NCBI RefSeq assembly: GCF_003439925.1
Contig: NZ_QQRR01000001.1
Coordinates: 930,001 to 994,000 of the forward strand
DNA: 64,000 nucleotides
Direction: 5' to 3'
Source of the DNA: Haloprofundus halophilus
Lineage (GTDB): Archaea > Halobacteriota > Halobacteria > Halobacteriales > Haloferacaceae
Below the pieces are notes generated by a model. That model made no database searches. It saw nothing but the letters and a program-made list of their open reading frames with translations, and was not told where the DNA came from. A program made the translations under genes and the position numbers. Positions 16,688-25,690 of the stretch are shown one piece after another (the stretch's first letter is position 1; the number at the start of each line of letters is the position of its first letter).

Positions 16688-17044
16688 ATGTCAGAGGCAC
16701 AAACAATCAACGACTCCGGCAGCGCACGGGACCTAACCGCGTTCCAACAGAACATCCTCGTCATCCTCGCCGAGGAACCCATGTACGGCCTCGCCATCAA
16801 GCGCGAGCTCGAGTCGTACTACGGCACCGAAGTCAACCACGGGCGTCTCTACCCCAACCTCGACGACCTCGTCGAGATGGACCTGGTGGAGAAGAGCGAA
16901 CTCGACAAGCGGACGAACCAGTACGAACTGACCGAGACCGGGCACTCGGCAGTGCTGGACCGCCTCGACTGGATGCTCTCGAAGTTCGTCACCGACGAAG
17001 ACCGGGCAGACGAAGTTCGCAGCGTCATCGAGACGTACGAGTAA
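16688..17044 (+). CDS. PadR-family winged-helix transcription regulator
   Basis: 118-residue DNA-binding protein. The PadR signature is clear: LTAFQQNILVILAEEPMYGLAIKRELESYYGTEVNHGRLYPNLDDLVEMDLVEKSE, then the wing NQYELTETG. The C-terminus is short, as in haloarchaeal PadR proteins, and the ligand is unknown. Its last 20 bp overlap the 3' end of the convergent DUF7108-type gene. Because PadR proteins often autoregulate, the inverted repeats upstream are candidate operators (inference). Confidence 0.92.
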   Translation: MSEAQTINDSGSARDLTAFQQNILVILAEEPMYGLAIKRELESYYGTEVNHGRLYPNLDDLVEMDLVEKSELDKRTNQYELTETGHSAVLDRLDWMLSKFVTDEDRADEVRSVIETYE

Positions 17045-17591
17045 CGCCGGGGAACGGCTCTCCGGCCCGCTCGAACAGCAGTTCGAGCGACTCACGAACC
17101 ATCGTTTTTTGCGCCTCAGTCGGCCAGGAGTTGCGCGGATAGTACTCCGTGACGAACTCCCGAAGTTCCGGCGTTCCGGCCGTCTCGACGCGTCGCACGT
17201 AGTGGTTGCCCATGAAGTCCGCGAACGCTCTGGCGTTGGCCGCGTGGTCGGCCCCCGACGCCTCCTCGACGGCGGCGACCAACTGCGAGTTGTGTCTCTC
17301 GACGGCCTCCCACTCGTCTTCCTCGCCGGTTCCCGAGAGCGACCGCTCTATCGCTCGGTCGGTGTCGTCGATTCGGTCGAGTACGACGGTACCGTCGTCG
17401 TCGATCCACTCTACGGGGTACAGTACCAGCGTGTCGTCGGCCTCCCTGTAGCGGGCCGTGTACCCGTGGTCGGCGAGCGACGCGTCGCGCCGCTCCCGAT
17501 ACGCCTCCGCCTCGTTCGAGTCCACCGCGTCGCGTGCGAGTCGGGTGAGCCGCTCCGCCGTCGTCCGTACGTCCTCGGGGAGTTCAGCCAT
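17025..17591 (-). CDS. rnhA-operon protein (DUF7108-type)
   Basis: 188-residue acidic soluble protein with no catalytic motif I recognise. It contains YTARYREADDTLVLYPVEWIDDDG and a C-terminal helical half with FADFMGNHYVR and FVTEYYPRNSWPT. It overlaps the end of rnhA by 8 bp and is therefore translationally linked to it. Haloarchaeal homologues are, as I recall, named rnhA operon protein or DUF7108. A role beside RNase HI is inferred from this constant neighbourhood only. Confidence 0.88.
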   Translation of the reverse strand: MAELPEDVRTTAERLTRLARDAVDSNEAEAYRERRDASLADHGYTARYREADDTLVLYPVEWIDDDGTVVLDRIDDTDRAIERSLSGTGEEDEWEAVERHNSQLVAAVEEASGADHAANARAFADFMGNHYVRRVETAGTPELREFVTEYYPRNSWPTEAQKTMVRESLELLFERAGEPFPGVTRTSR

Positions 17592-18177
17592 CGTCGAGTG
17601 CCTCGTTCGCGAGGTTGTCGGCGCGTTCGTTTATCTCTCGCGGCACGTGTTCGAGCGTCCACCGGTCGAACCCCATCAGCAGTTCGTTCGCCTTCACGCG
17701 TCGTTCGCGCAGTCCGGGGTCGTTCGTCTTCCACTCGCCGCGGACCTGCTTGACGATGAGCTGCGAGTCGCCGCGCACGTCGACCTCGGCGAGTCCGTAG
17801 TCGCGGGCCGCCTCCAGCGCCGCGACGAGCGCCTCGTACTCCGCGCGGTTGTTCGTCGTCTCGCCGATTCGCTCGGAGCCTTCGGCGACGATTCCGTCGC
17901 TCGTGACGATAGCCCATCCGATAGCCGCCGGCCCGGGGTTGCCGCGACTCGCGCCGTCGAAGTAGACGTGGCCGCGCCCGCCACCCTCCCGCAGCAGTAG
18001 CGTGAGGTCGGACGGGTTCGCTCCCTGGACGACGATTTTGCTGTCGTAGGCGACGGCGACGGCGTCTCCGCGGGCCGCGCGCCACCGTTCGTGGTCGGTG
18101 TTCCCCGGAGAAACGTCGACGTCGGCGGCCTCCAGCCGTTCTCGGGCCGCCTCGGCGTCGCACTCGATAGTCGGCAT
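17584..18177 (-). CDS. rnhA: Ribonuclease HI
   Basis: Degrades the RNA strand of RNA-DNA hybrids. The 197-residue protein has a roughly 65-residue N-terminal extension followed by the RNase H fold with its acidic residues in place: YFDGASRGNPG, NNRAEYEAL, VRGDSQLIVKQV and NERADNLANEAL. Catalytic D-E-D-D are all present. The N-terminal extension is usual in haloarchaeal RnhA. The stop overlaps the next gene by 8 bp. Confidence 0.95.
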   Translation of the reverse strand: MPTIECDAEAARERLEAADVDVSPGNTDHERWRAARGDAVAVAYDSKIVVQGANPSDLTLLLREGGGRGHVYFDGASRGNPGPAAIGWAIVTSDGIVAEGSERIGETTNNRAEYEALVAALEAARDYGLAEVDVRGDSQLIVKQVRGEWKTNDPGLRERRVKANELLMGFDRWTLEHVPREINERADNLANEALDDG

Positions 18178-18326
18178 CGACGGAGATTCGGGCGCTCGAC
18201 TGAAAGGCGGTTCGTCTTCCGTCGCCCCGCTTCGCTCGCTCTTCGCGCCCGCGCTCGCCGCACACGACGGATACTCTCGCTCGACCCAGATTTTAACAAG
18301 CTCCAGCGTACAATTACATAAACACG

Positions 18327-19298
18327 ATGGCAGGACCCACTCGTGAGCGGCGGCGCGAGCGGCGACGGGCGCGAGGCGACCGGTCGGCCGAAACGGAGGC
18401 CGACGCGGACGAACTCGACGACATCGACCCCGACGACCTCGTCCGGACGGCGGACGGGGACCTCATCCACGAGGAGACGGGACTGGTCGTCGAAGAACAG
18501 AACATCGACCGCGGGCCGGAGTGGCGGGCGTTCAACCACTCCGAGCGCCAGTCGAAGTCCCGGGTCGGCGCGCCGATCACCGAGACGATGCACGACAAGG
18601 GGTTGACGACGACCATCGACTGGAAGGACAAGGACGCCTACGGGCGCTCGCTCTCCTCGGAGAAGCGCAGTCAGATGCACCGACTGCGCAAGTGGCAGGA
18701 GCGCATCCGGACCAAAGACGCCGGCGAACGAAACCTGCAGTTCGCGCTCAGTGAAATCGACCGCATGTCGTCGGCGCTCGGCGTCCCTCGCTCCGTTCGG
18801 GAGGTGGCGTCGGTCATCTACCGCCGCGCGCTGAAAGAGGACCTCATCCGCGGGCGCTCCATCGAGGGCGTCTCGACGAGCGCGCTCTACGCGGCCTGCC
18901 GTCAGGAGGGAATCCCGCGGAGCCTCGAAGAGGTCTCGGAGGTCTCGCGCGTCGAGCGGAAGGAGATCGGCCGAACCTACCGCTACGTCTCTCAAGAACT
19001 CGGTCTGGAGCTGAAACCCGTCGACCCGAAACAGTACGTCCCGCGCTTCGCCTCCGCGCTCGACCTCTCCGAGGAAGTCCAGGGGAAGGCCAACGAGATA
19101 ATCGACGAGACGGCGGAACAGGGCCTGCTCTCGGGGAAATCGCCGACTGGTTACGCGGCGGCAGCTATCTACGCGGCGTCGCTTCTCTGTAACGAGAAGA
19201 AGACCCAGCGCGAAGTCGCCGACGTCGCGCAGGTGACCGAGGTCACCATCCGCAACCGATACCAGGAACAGATCGAAGCGATGGGCATTCCGAGTTAA
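18327..19298 (+). CDS. tfb: Transcription initiation factor IIB with cysteine-free N-terminal ribbon
   Basis: Recruits RNA polymerase to TBP-bound promoters. The 323-residue protein has the conserved B-reader/linker region ([16 protein letters not shown] and [20 protein letters not shown]) and two cyclin repeats including [17 protein letters not shown] and the C-terminal helix-turn-helix [20 protein letters not shown]. The segment where other TFBs have four zinc cysteines (about residues 34-56) reads [24 protein letters not shown], with no cysteine. Haloarchaea carry several TFBs; this one is an atypical paralogue. Confidence 0.95.
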   Translation: MAGPTRERRRERRRARGDRSAETEADADELDDIDPDDLVRTADGDLIHEETGLVVEEQNIDRGPEWRAFNHSERQSKSRVGAPITETMHDKGLTTTIDWKDKDAYGRSLSSEKRSQMHRLRKWQERIRTKDAGERNLQFALSEIDRMSSALGVPRSVREVASVIYRRALKEDLIRGRSIEGVSTSALYAACRQEGIPRSLEEVSEVSRVERKEIGRTYRYVSQELGLELKPVDPKQYVPRFASALDLSEEVQGKANEIIDETAEQGLLSGKSPTGYAAAAIYAASLLCNEKKTQREVADVAQVTEVTIRNRYQEQIEAMGIPS

Positions 19299-19523
19299 GA
19301 TTTACAACCGAAGACGGGACCACCCCCTCGCGTGCGCTGACTCGCGCCCGACGACCGGACGCGGTTGTGCGATTCGACGATCGTCGAAGCGGACAGTCGG
19401 AGGCGAGGGGACTCGTCGCTCGCGCCGCCGCGAACTCGCTCGAATCGCCTGCTCGCAAGCGCCGAAATCGACGCCGTGAGTACATGCCGAAGCTTCTTAC
19501 CCGCTGCGCGGCTATCTCGGTTG

Positions 19524-20822
19524 ATGCGGCTCGACGACTACATCGAGTTCGAGGAGAACGAACGCGCCGAGCGACGGCGTCTGGCGATGGAGAAGTCCTA
19601 CGCCATCGTCGACCACCTCGAATCCTTCCAACACCGGTTCGACGAGCGACTGCAGGGCGACTCGCTGTTCGGGAGCGTCTCGCCCTCCATCTTCGTCGGC
19701 CGCGCGAACTACCCGAACGTCTCGACCGGCATCCTCTCTCCCGTCGGCTTCGAAGACGACGCCGCTACCTTCGAGACGAGCGGCGCGTGGTACGACGAGG
19801 GCGTCGGCATCGAGGACGTGTTCCAGCGCCGGACGAGTTTGCTCAACTCGAACCAACCGGCGGGGGTGAAGGTGGGCGCAGACGCCAACGTCCACGACGC
19901 GTGGGACGGGTTCCTCGGCGTCCAGCGAGAGGTCGCCATCGCCGACCGACCGGTGTCGGTCGAGATCGGCCTCGACGGCGCACCCGACATCGACTTCGAC
20001 GTCGGCCGCGACGACGTGGCGACGCCGACGGGGCCGCGCGCTCGGGCGCAGTCAGCCGATTTGGCCGAGAACCCGCACGTTCCTCGCCCGGTGAAGAAGA
20101 CGCTCGAAGACGACGACTGGCAGGCGCAGGGGGCGATGACCTACCTCTACCGCCGCGGCCTCGACGTCTACGACATCAACACGGTGCTCTCGGCGGGCGC
20201 GCTCGGCGAGTCCGCGAGTCGTAGACTCGTCCCGACGCGGTGGTCCATCACCGCCGTCGACGACACCGTCGGCCAGTACCTCCGCGGGACTATCCGCGAC
20301 GCCCCGAGCGTCGACACCGTACAGGTGTGGCGCAACGAGTATCTCGGCAACGCGTTCTGGGTGATTCTCGCGCCCGGTCAGTGGGAGTACGAACTCGTCG
20401 AGATGAAGGCACCGGGGAGCATCTGGAACCCCGACCCCGAGTCGGGGATGTGGGTCGCCAGCGACCGCGAGGGGTTCGAGGGCCGAACGGGGTACGTCGA
20501 CGAGACGGCGGGCGCGTACTACGCCGCCCGACTCGGCGTGCTCGAACACCTCTCGAACGTCGGTCGTCAGGCGAAGGTGCTCGTCCTCCGGCACGTCTCC
20601 GACGACTACTGGGGGCCGGTCGGCGTCTGGCAGGTCCGCGAGTCGGTCCGCCACGCCTTCGAGGGCGAACACGGCGAGAGCGAGACGTTCGCCGACGCCG
20701 TTCGAGAGGTGGCGAACGTCCTCCCGGTGTCGATGGCGAACCTCCGGCGCAAATCCGCGATGGTCGCCGGCTTACAGACGAACCTCGCCGACTTCGGCGT
20801 CGGGAGTTCGGGTGACGACTGA
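19524..20822 (+). CDS. nreA: DNA repair protein NreA
   Basis: 432-residue archaeal repair factor of the Nre family. The conserved N-terminus SLFGSVSPSIFVGRANYPNVSTGILSPV and later SARSRRLVPTRWSITAVDDT-like block are diagnostic. The C-terminal end QTNLADFG fits a PCNA-interacting (PIP) motif, matching the known NreA-PCNA interaction in archaea. The long upstream frame from 19365 lacks family similarity, so ATG 19524 is chosen. A gap of 225 nt separates it from tfb. Confidence 0.93.
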   Translation: MRLDDYIEFEENERAERRRLAMEKSYAIVDHLESFQHRFDERLQGDSLFGSVSPSIFVGRANYPNVSTGILSPVGFEDDAATFETSGAWYDEGVGIEDVFQRRTSLLNSNQPAGVKVGADANVHDAWDGFLGVQREVAIADRPVSVEIGLDGAPDIDFDVGRDDVATPTGPRARAQSADLAENPHVPRPVKKTLEDDDWQAQGAMTYLYRRGLDVYDINTVLSAGALGESASRRLVPTRWSITAVDDTVGQYLRGTIRDAPSVDTVQVWRNEYLGNAFWVILAPGQWEYELVEMKAPGSIWNPDPESGMWVASDREGFEGRTGYVDETAGAYYAARLGVLEHLSNVGRQAKVLVLRHVSDDYWGPVGVWQVRESVRHAFEGEHGESETFADAVREVANVLPVSMANLRRKSAMVAGLQTNLADFGVGSSGDD

Positions 20823-20847
20823 CGGGGAGCAAACCGCCCGCTGGTGA

Positions 20848-21297
20848 TTACGCTGTATCGAGGTTCGCGTACGCCTCGTCGACCAACTCGCCGGTCTCGG
20901 CGACGATGTCGGCCATCACCTCGTCGTCGGGCGCGATACCCGTTAGGCGGGCGATTCGCATGATACTCACGTGGTACACCGTCTGAACGCCCGGTTCCTC
21001 CTGCCAGACGACCACGTTACAGGGGAACAGCGCGCCGATCTTGTTGTCGGATGCGTCGAGCACTCTGTCGGCGACGCTCGGGTTGCACGCGCCGAGCACG
21101 TAGTACGGGTCGCGGTCGGCGTCGACCTTCTCGTTGAGCAGTTCCGAGGGCGAAAACTCCGTCGGGACGCCGAACCCCGCGTCGAGGAACACCTCTCGGA
21201 CGTGTTCGACGGCCTCCTCGTGGTCCATGTGGAGCGTCGCCCGTTTCTCGCCGATGTCTCCGGATTCGAGCGCCGACGGGTCTACTGGTAGCGCCAT
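20848..21297 (-). CDS. DUF302 domain protein
   Basis: 149-residue soluble protein whose centre (VREVFLDAGFGVPTEF ... YYVLGACNPSVADRVLDASDNKIGALFPCNVVVWQE) has the DUF302 pattern. This includes the conserved GxCNP and PCNVVV segments. The fold is known but the biochemical role is not. It is convergent with nreA and 48 nt upstream of the DUF5789-type stop. Confidence 0.88.
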   Translation of the reverse strand: MALPVDPSALESGDIGEKRATLHMDHEEAVEHVREVFLDAGFGVPTEFSPSELLNEKVDADRDPYYVLGACNPSVADRVLDASDNKIGALFPCNVVVWQEEPGVQTVYHVSIMRIARLTGIAPDDEVMADIVAETGELVDEAYANLDTA

Positions 21298-21345
21298 AGC
21301 TCACAGTCGGGTCGCCGACGCAAAAAGCGGGGTGGTCGTCGCCGT

Positions 21346-21633
21346 TCAGTTCGACGTCTCGACCGGGCCGTCGCCGACGACGGCGTGAATCTCGCGGACG
21401 AACGTCTGCCGCGTATCGAAGTACGTCTCGTCGACGCGGTCGAGGACGTCCGAGAGCGTCTGCGGACCGCTCGGCGTCCGAACGACGGCGTCGCCCTCTT
21501 TCTGTCGGATGCTGCTCGCCTGTTGCGGCCAGGTCAGTCGGGACGCGACCTGCGCCAGCGGTGCGCCGTCGACCGGCTCGCCGTCGCCGAGTTCGACGAC
21601 CGGCCCCTCGTCTTCGGCATCGTCGTCAGCCAT
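21346..21633 (-). CDS. DUF5789-type small protein
   Basis: 95-residue acidic protein with VVELGDGEPVDGAPLAQVASRLTWP, EGDAVVRTPSGPQTLSDVLDRV and YFDTRQTF. These are features I associate with the haloarchaeal DUF5789 family. There is no catalytic motif and no membrane segment. ATTAAT about 30 nt upstream could be its TATA box. Confidence 0.8.
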   Translation of the reverse strand: MADDDAEDEGPVVELGDGEPVDGAPLAQVASRLTWPQQASSIRQKEGDAVVRTPSGPQTLSDVLDRVDETYFDTRQTFVREIHAVVGDGPVETSN

Positions 21634-21905
21634 ACCCGCCGGTTTGCCACCGCCGACATTAATCTCTTCGACCCGCCTCCGACGGCGAGTACCGACCCGG
21701 CGCGTACCGACGGTCCCTCACGACCGACGGGAGGACTCCGCGACTGGTGCTCGACGCGGGGTTGTGAGTCGCGCGCCGGGGTCTCCGAATCGAGTCGAGC
21801 GGGAGGACGCGTGAGGCCGATTCGCGCCCGTTCGCGGCCGTACTCGCGGGGCGTCTGACGCGCGTCTGACGTATCGTTTTGTGGGGGGGTTACGTAGCCG
21901 CGCCC

Positions 21906-22910
21906 ATGACGAGTCTCTCGGAGGCGTACAGGGCGGGAACGAAGCACACGAGCCCCCGTCGGCTGTACGCGGGAGTCGGGCTGTTTCTCGCCGGCGCACT
22001 GCTCGTCGTTCTCGGTATCCTCACCGCGACGACGAATCTCATCGTCGGTGCCGAGGCTCCCCTCTGGCAGGCGCGGGAGCTCGGTATCACGCTCGGCGGC
22101 CTCGGTCTCCCGGCGGTGTTTCTCGGAATCTTCGCCGTCCTCCCCGCCGGCCGTCGAACCCGCTTCGCCGCCGTCGTCGGTGCGCTCGTGACGCTCGCCG
22201 GCGTCGCGTTGTTCTGGGAGGCGTACCCCTGTCAGTGGTCCGGCGCGAACTGTCCGAGCGTCCAGGGTCCGGAGCTCACGCTGCCGACGGTCGGGCTGTA
22301 CTTCCTCGGTAGCGCCACCACCTTCTGGTGTCTGTTCGTCGGCGTGGCGAACTTCAAGACGCGAAACGACCCCGGCGGAACGGTCCGCATGGAGATCACG
22401 CGACAGGGCGAGACGAAAATCGTCGAAGTCGAACGCTCGGCGGTGAAAGGACTCGGCGGCGTCGGACTACTCGGTGCGACGCCCGACGGCGAAGTCGAGA
22501 CGCAGACGAACCAGCCGGCGAGTAGACAGTCGGTGGACACAGTCGACGGCGAGTCGGCGACTCGCACAGGCCGCGAGAACGCCTCCGTCACGGGCGACAC
22601 CGCCGACTCGGTGCAGTCACCGGGGTGGGACGGCACCGCTAACTCGACCGTCAGCGACGGCGGCGCGGCGGACTCGGACATCTACTCGCCGCTGGACGAC
22701 CACGTTCCCGGCGACGCCGAGGTGTTGTCGCCGGAGACTCCGAGTCAGCCCCGACAGCCGAAGGGCGACAGCTACTGCGGCAGTTGCGCGCACTTCCAGT
22801 ACGTTCAGACCGACCAAGGGATGCGGCCGTACTGCCACTACCACTCCGAAGTGATGGACGACATGGCCGCCTGCGAGGAGTGGAGCAGTCGAAGCGAGGG
22901 GCACCGCTGA
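21906..22910 (+). CDS. Membrane protein with C-terminal Cys/His cluster (DUF7139-type)
   Basis: 334 residues. Residues 1-150 contain four transmembrane helices arranged as two hairpins (AGVGLFLAGALLVVLGIL, LGLPAVFLGIFAVLPAG, FAAVVGALVTLAGVALFW, TVGLYFLGSATTFWCLFVGVANF). A polar, Ser/Thr/Asp-rich linker of roughly 120 residues follows. The C-terminal cytosolic module has C-x2-C-x2-H ... C-H-x-H ... C (CGSCAHF, YCHYHSE, CEEW), probably a metal site. Start ATG 21906. Function unknown. Confidence 0.85.
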   Translation: MTSLSEAYRAGTKHTSPRRLYAGVGLFLAGALLVVLGILTATTNLIVGAEAPLWQARELGITLGGLGLPAVFLGIFAVLPAGRRTRFAAVVGALVTLAGVALFWEAYPCQWSGANCPSVQGPELTLPTVGLYFLGSATTFWCLFVGVANFKTRNDPGGTVRMEITRQGETKIVEVERSAVKGLGGVGLLGATPDGEVETQTNQPASRQSVDTVDGESATRTGRENASVTGDTADSVQSPGWDGTANSTVSDGGAADSDIYSPLDDHVPGDAEVLSPETPSQPRQPKGDSYCGSCAHFQYVQTDQGMRPYCHYHSEVMDDMAACEEWSSRSEGHR

Positions 22911-22933
22911 GCGGTTCGAGCCCTTCCGTACTT

Positions 22934-23425
22934 TTAAACGGCTGACAGCGTCTCCTCGACGGCGTCCCAGTGGCTTCCCTTCCAGAAACACTGTCCGCAG
23001 CGTGTGCATCGGAACACCGCGCGCTCGTTCGGGTCCGGCGCGTACTCGGGCGTCTCGTCGTCGCCGTCGACGCGTTCGACCGGGCCGTTGCACCGCCCGC
23101 AGCGCGCAGGCCGCTCGCCGGGTGTGAGGTCGAATCCGGCGTCTCGTAGCTCCCGCAACTGGTCGACGACCGCACGTGATTCGAGGAGGACGCCGTCGCT
23201 CGCGCGCCGAGCGAGTTGCACGTCGCGCGTGAGGAGACGACGGCCCTCCCTTTCGGCGAGAGCCAGTAGCCGGTCGTCCGCTTCTATCCCCCTGTCGAGC
23301 GCGTAGACGGCGTCGTAGCCGCACATCCGGAGGTACACCGCGAGTTTACCGAGCATCACGTCGAGTAACAGCGGTGCGTCCGCCGGGTTCTCGGAGCACT
23401 CGTGAGCGGCGGCGTTCTCGGTCAT
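22934..23425 (-). CDS. Mut7-C RNase domain protein
   Basis: 163-residue protein combining a PIN-like Mut7-C domain (LLLDVMLGKLAVYLRMCGYDAVYALD ... LLTRDVQL, acidic catalytic residues D22, D44 region and D in TRD) with a C-terminal zinc ribbon (CGRCNGP ... CTRCGQCFWKGSHW). The family is predicted to be ribonucleases. Its start lies 30 nt after the polX stop on the same strand. Confidence 0.9.
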   Translation of the reverse strand: MTENAAAHECSENPADAPLLLDVMLGKLAVYLRMCGYDAVYALDRGIEADDRLLALAEREGRRLLTRDVQLARRASDGVLLESRAVVDQLRELRDAGFDLTPGERPARCGRCNGPVERVDGDDETPEYAPDPNERAVFRCTRCGQCFWKGSHWDAVEETLSAV

Positions 23426-23454
23426 CTCAGTGCATTCTCGTGAGCGGCGTCATC

Positions 23455-25203
23455 TCAGTGCAGGAACCCGCGGAGGCCAGCGGCGTCGCGGGCGTTGAGC
23501 ACGTCCGTCGTCTCGGCCCAGCCGCGACGCGCGGTGTGGACACCGTAGCGGACGTTCTCGAACTCGCCGGGGCTGTGCGCGTCGGTGTCGACGGCGATGG
23601 TCGCGCCCGCGTCGACGCCCACCTTGACGACTTCGCCCCAGAGGTCGAGTCGCGCGGGGTTCGCGTTGATTTCGAGTGCAGTGCCGTGTTCGGCGGCGGC
23701 CGCCGCGAGGCGGTCGAAGTCGAGGTCCAACCCCGCGCGCTGGTTGATGAGCCGTCCGGTCGGGTGACCGAGTACGTCGACGGAGGGGTGTTCGACGGCG
23801 GCGACGAGCCGGTCGGTCGCCTCCTCGCGCCCCTGACCGAGCGCGCTGTGCGGCGAGGCGACGACGATGTCGAGTTCGGCCAGTAGGTCGTCGTCGACGG
23901 AGATGCCGCCCTCGGCGTCGATGTTCGCCTCAACGCCGTGGAACACCTCGATGTCGGCGTCGGCGCGAACGGCCTCGATTTCGTCCATCTGGTCTCTGAG
24001 TTCGTCGTCGGAGAGGCCGACGCCGCCGACCATTCCCGGCCCGGTCGCGTGGTCGGTGACGCAGTGGTACTCGTAGCCGCGCTCGGCCGCGGCAGCGACC
24101 ATCTCCTCGACGGAGTTGGCACCGTCGGACCAGTCGGTGTGGGTGTGGAGGTCACCGCGAATCTCTCCCTCTTCGAGGAGGTCCGGGAGCGCGCCGCTCT
24201 GCGCCGCCTGAATCTCGCCGTTGTCCTCGCGGAGTTCCGGCGGGATGACGGGCAGGTCGAGCGCGTCGTAGATTTCGGCCTCGCTTTCGCCGCCGATTCG
24301 TTCGCCGACGCGTTGGCCGGCGTCGGGGTCGTCGACCCCCGAAATGTCGAATATGCCGTACTCGTTTATCTTCAGGCCGCGTTCGATGGCGACGTTCCGG
24401 AGTTGGATGTTGTGGTCGCGGCTGCCGGTGAAGTACTGCAGCGCCGACCCGAACTCCTCGGGGACGACCACTCGCAAGTCGACGCGGATGCCGTTCGAGC
24501 GGAGGCTCGCCTTGCTCTCGCCGGCCTCGATGACGCCGTCGGCGTTCGACCAGTCGGTGAACGACGAGACGACGGACTCGCTGTCGTCGCTTCCGACGAG
24601 CACGTCCACGTCGCCGATGGTGTCGCGCCAGCGGCGAATCGACCCGGCGACCTCCGCGGAGTCGACGGCGTCGTCGCCGCGGAGGTACGCGAGCAGTTCG
24701 TCGGCGACGGGTCGGGCGTCGCCGAGCAGTTCGCGCTCCTGCGACTGGCGGGCGAAGGGGATGTTGTCGAGGATGTTCTGCTCGGTTTTCGCGCCGAACC
24801 CCTTCACCTCCCGTATCTCGCCGGCTTCGGCGGCGGCTTCCAGTTCGTCGAGCGTCGTGATTTCGAGCGCCTCGTAGAGGTCGCCGACCGTCTTCGGCCC
24901 GACGCCCTCGACGCTCGTCAGCGCGACCATGTCGACCGGGAGTTCGGCGCGGAGTTCTTCGAGTTCCTCGATTTCGCCGGTCTCGACGTACTCGACGATT
25001 TTGCTGGCGATGGCGTCGCCGACGCCGTCTATCTCCTCGACGGCGTCCTGGCCCTCCCTCGCGAGGTCGGCGACCGACCGGGGGTGGCTCCGGAGGTTCT
25101 CGGCGGCGCGGCGGTAGCTCTGCGGTTTGTAGTCGACTCCCTGCGCTTCGAGGTACTGCGCGAACTCCTCGAAGCGGTCGGCGAGTTCGGCGTTGGTGGT
25201 CAC
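23455..25203 (-). CDS. polX: DNA polymerase X with C-terminal PHP domain
   Basis: 582-residue repair polymerase. N-terminal HhH motifs (IDGVGDAIASKIVEY, VEGVGPKTVGDLYEAL, VKGFGAKTEQNIL) precede a Pol-beta-type nucleotidyltransferase domain (GSIRRWRDTIGDVDVLVGS). A C-terminal PHP domain is complete (GDLHTHTDWSDG, CVTDHATG, HGVEANI, ASPHSALGQ, LGHPTGR, DTDAHSP), probably a 3'-5' exonuclease or AP endonuclease. GTG 25203 is favoured over GTG 25212, because a GAGGTG Shine-Dalgarno sits 6 nt before it. Confidence 0.94.
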   Translation of the reverse strand: MTTNAELADRFEEFAQYLEAQGVDYKPQSYRRAAENLRSHPRSVADLAREGQDAVEEIDGVGDAIASKIVEYVETGEIEELEELRAELPVDMVALTSVEGVGPKTVGDLYEALEITTLDELEAAAEAGEIREVKGFGAKTEQNILDNIPFARQSQERELLGDARPVADELLAYLRGDDAVDSAEVAGSIRRWRDTIGDVDVLVGSDDSESVVSSFTDWSNADGVIEAGESKASLRSNGIRVDLRVVVPEEFGSALQYFTGSRDHNIQLRNVAIERGLKINEYGIFDISGVDDPDAGQRVGERIGGESEAEIYDALDLPVIPPELREDNGEIQAAQSGALPDLLEEGEIRGDLHTHTDWSDGANSVEEMVAAAAERGYEYHCVTDHATGPGMVGGVGLSDDELRDQMDEIEAVRADADIEVFHGVEANIDAEGGISVDDDLLAELDIVVASPHSALGQGREEATDRLVAAVEHPSVDVLGHPTGRLINQRAGLDLDFDRLAAAAAEHGTALEINANPARLDLWGEVVKVGVDAGATIAVDTDAHSPGEFENVRYGVHTARRGWAETTDVLNARDAAGLRGFLH

Positions 25204-25252
25204 GCGGACCACCTCGCGGAAACGGGAACGTCGGCGTGTCGGGCGTCCGTGT

Positions 25253-25690
25253 TCATCGGCTCATCCGCCCCGAGGAGTCGTCGCGGCCGAGCGCCTGCCG
25301 GAGGAAGTTCATCCAGCGCTTCTTGTCGGCGGCCTCCTGTAGCTCCGCCTCCTGATTGAGGTCCGTCGGACGGAGCGATTCCAGCGCGTTGAGCGCTCGG
25401 TCGATGCCGACGATGCTCTCGACCAGTCGCTTTCCCTCCTCGTAGCTCACCTCGTTGTTCTCTATCCTCTGGAGCCGCTGGAGTCGCTCTCGCCGGAGGT
25501 TCTTCTTCGCCCGGTCGACGCGCTCTCTCTCGCCCGACGGGATGGTGTCGCGCCGTTTTATCTCGAAGACGAACTGGCGGAGGTCTATCTCCTCGCCCTG
25601 CACGTCGATGCGGTCGGGGATGTCGGCCCCGACCGTCGCGCCATCGCGGTTGACCCGCTCCAGCAACCGTTTTCGCTCGAACTCCTTCAT
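25253..25690 (-). CDS. DUF5788-type protein
   Basis: 145-residue highly charged helical protein (MKEFERKRLLERVNRDGATVG ... IDLRQFVFEIKRRDTIPSGERERVDRAKKNLRRERLQRL ... VGIDRALNALESL). Similar haloarchaeal proteins are filed as DUF5788 beside polX. A GGAGGT Shine-Dalgarno directly precedes ATG 25690. The ATG overlaps the stop of a small upstream frame (ATGA), hinting at coupled translation. Function unknown. Confidence 0.87.
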   Translation of the reverse strand: MKEFERKRLLERVNRDGATVGADIPDRIDVQGEEIDLRQFVFEIKRRDTIPSGERERVDRAKKNLRRERLQRLQRIENNEVSYEEGKRLVESIVGIDRALNALESLRPTDLNQEAELQEAADKKRWMNFLRQALGRDDSSGRMSR

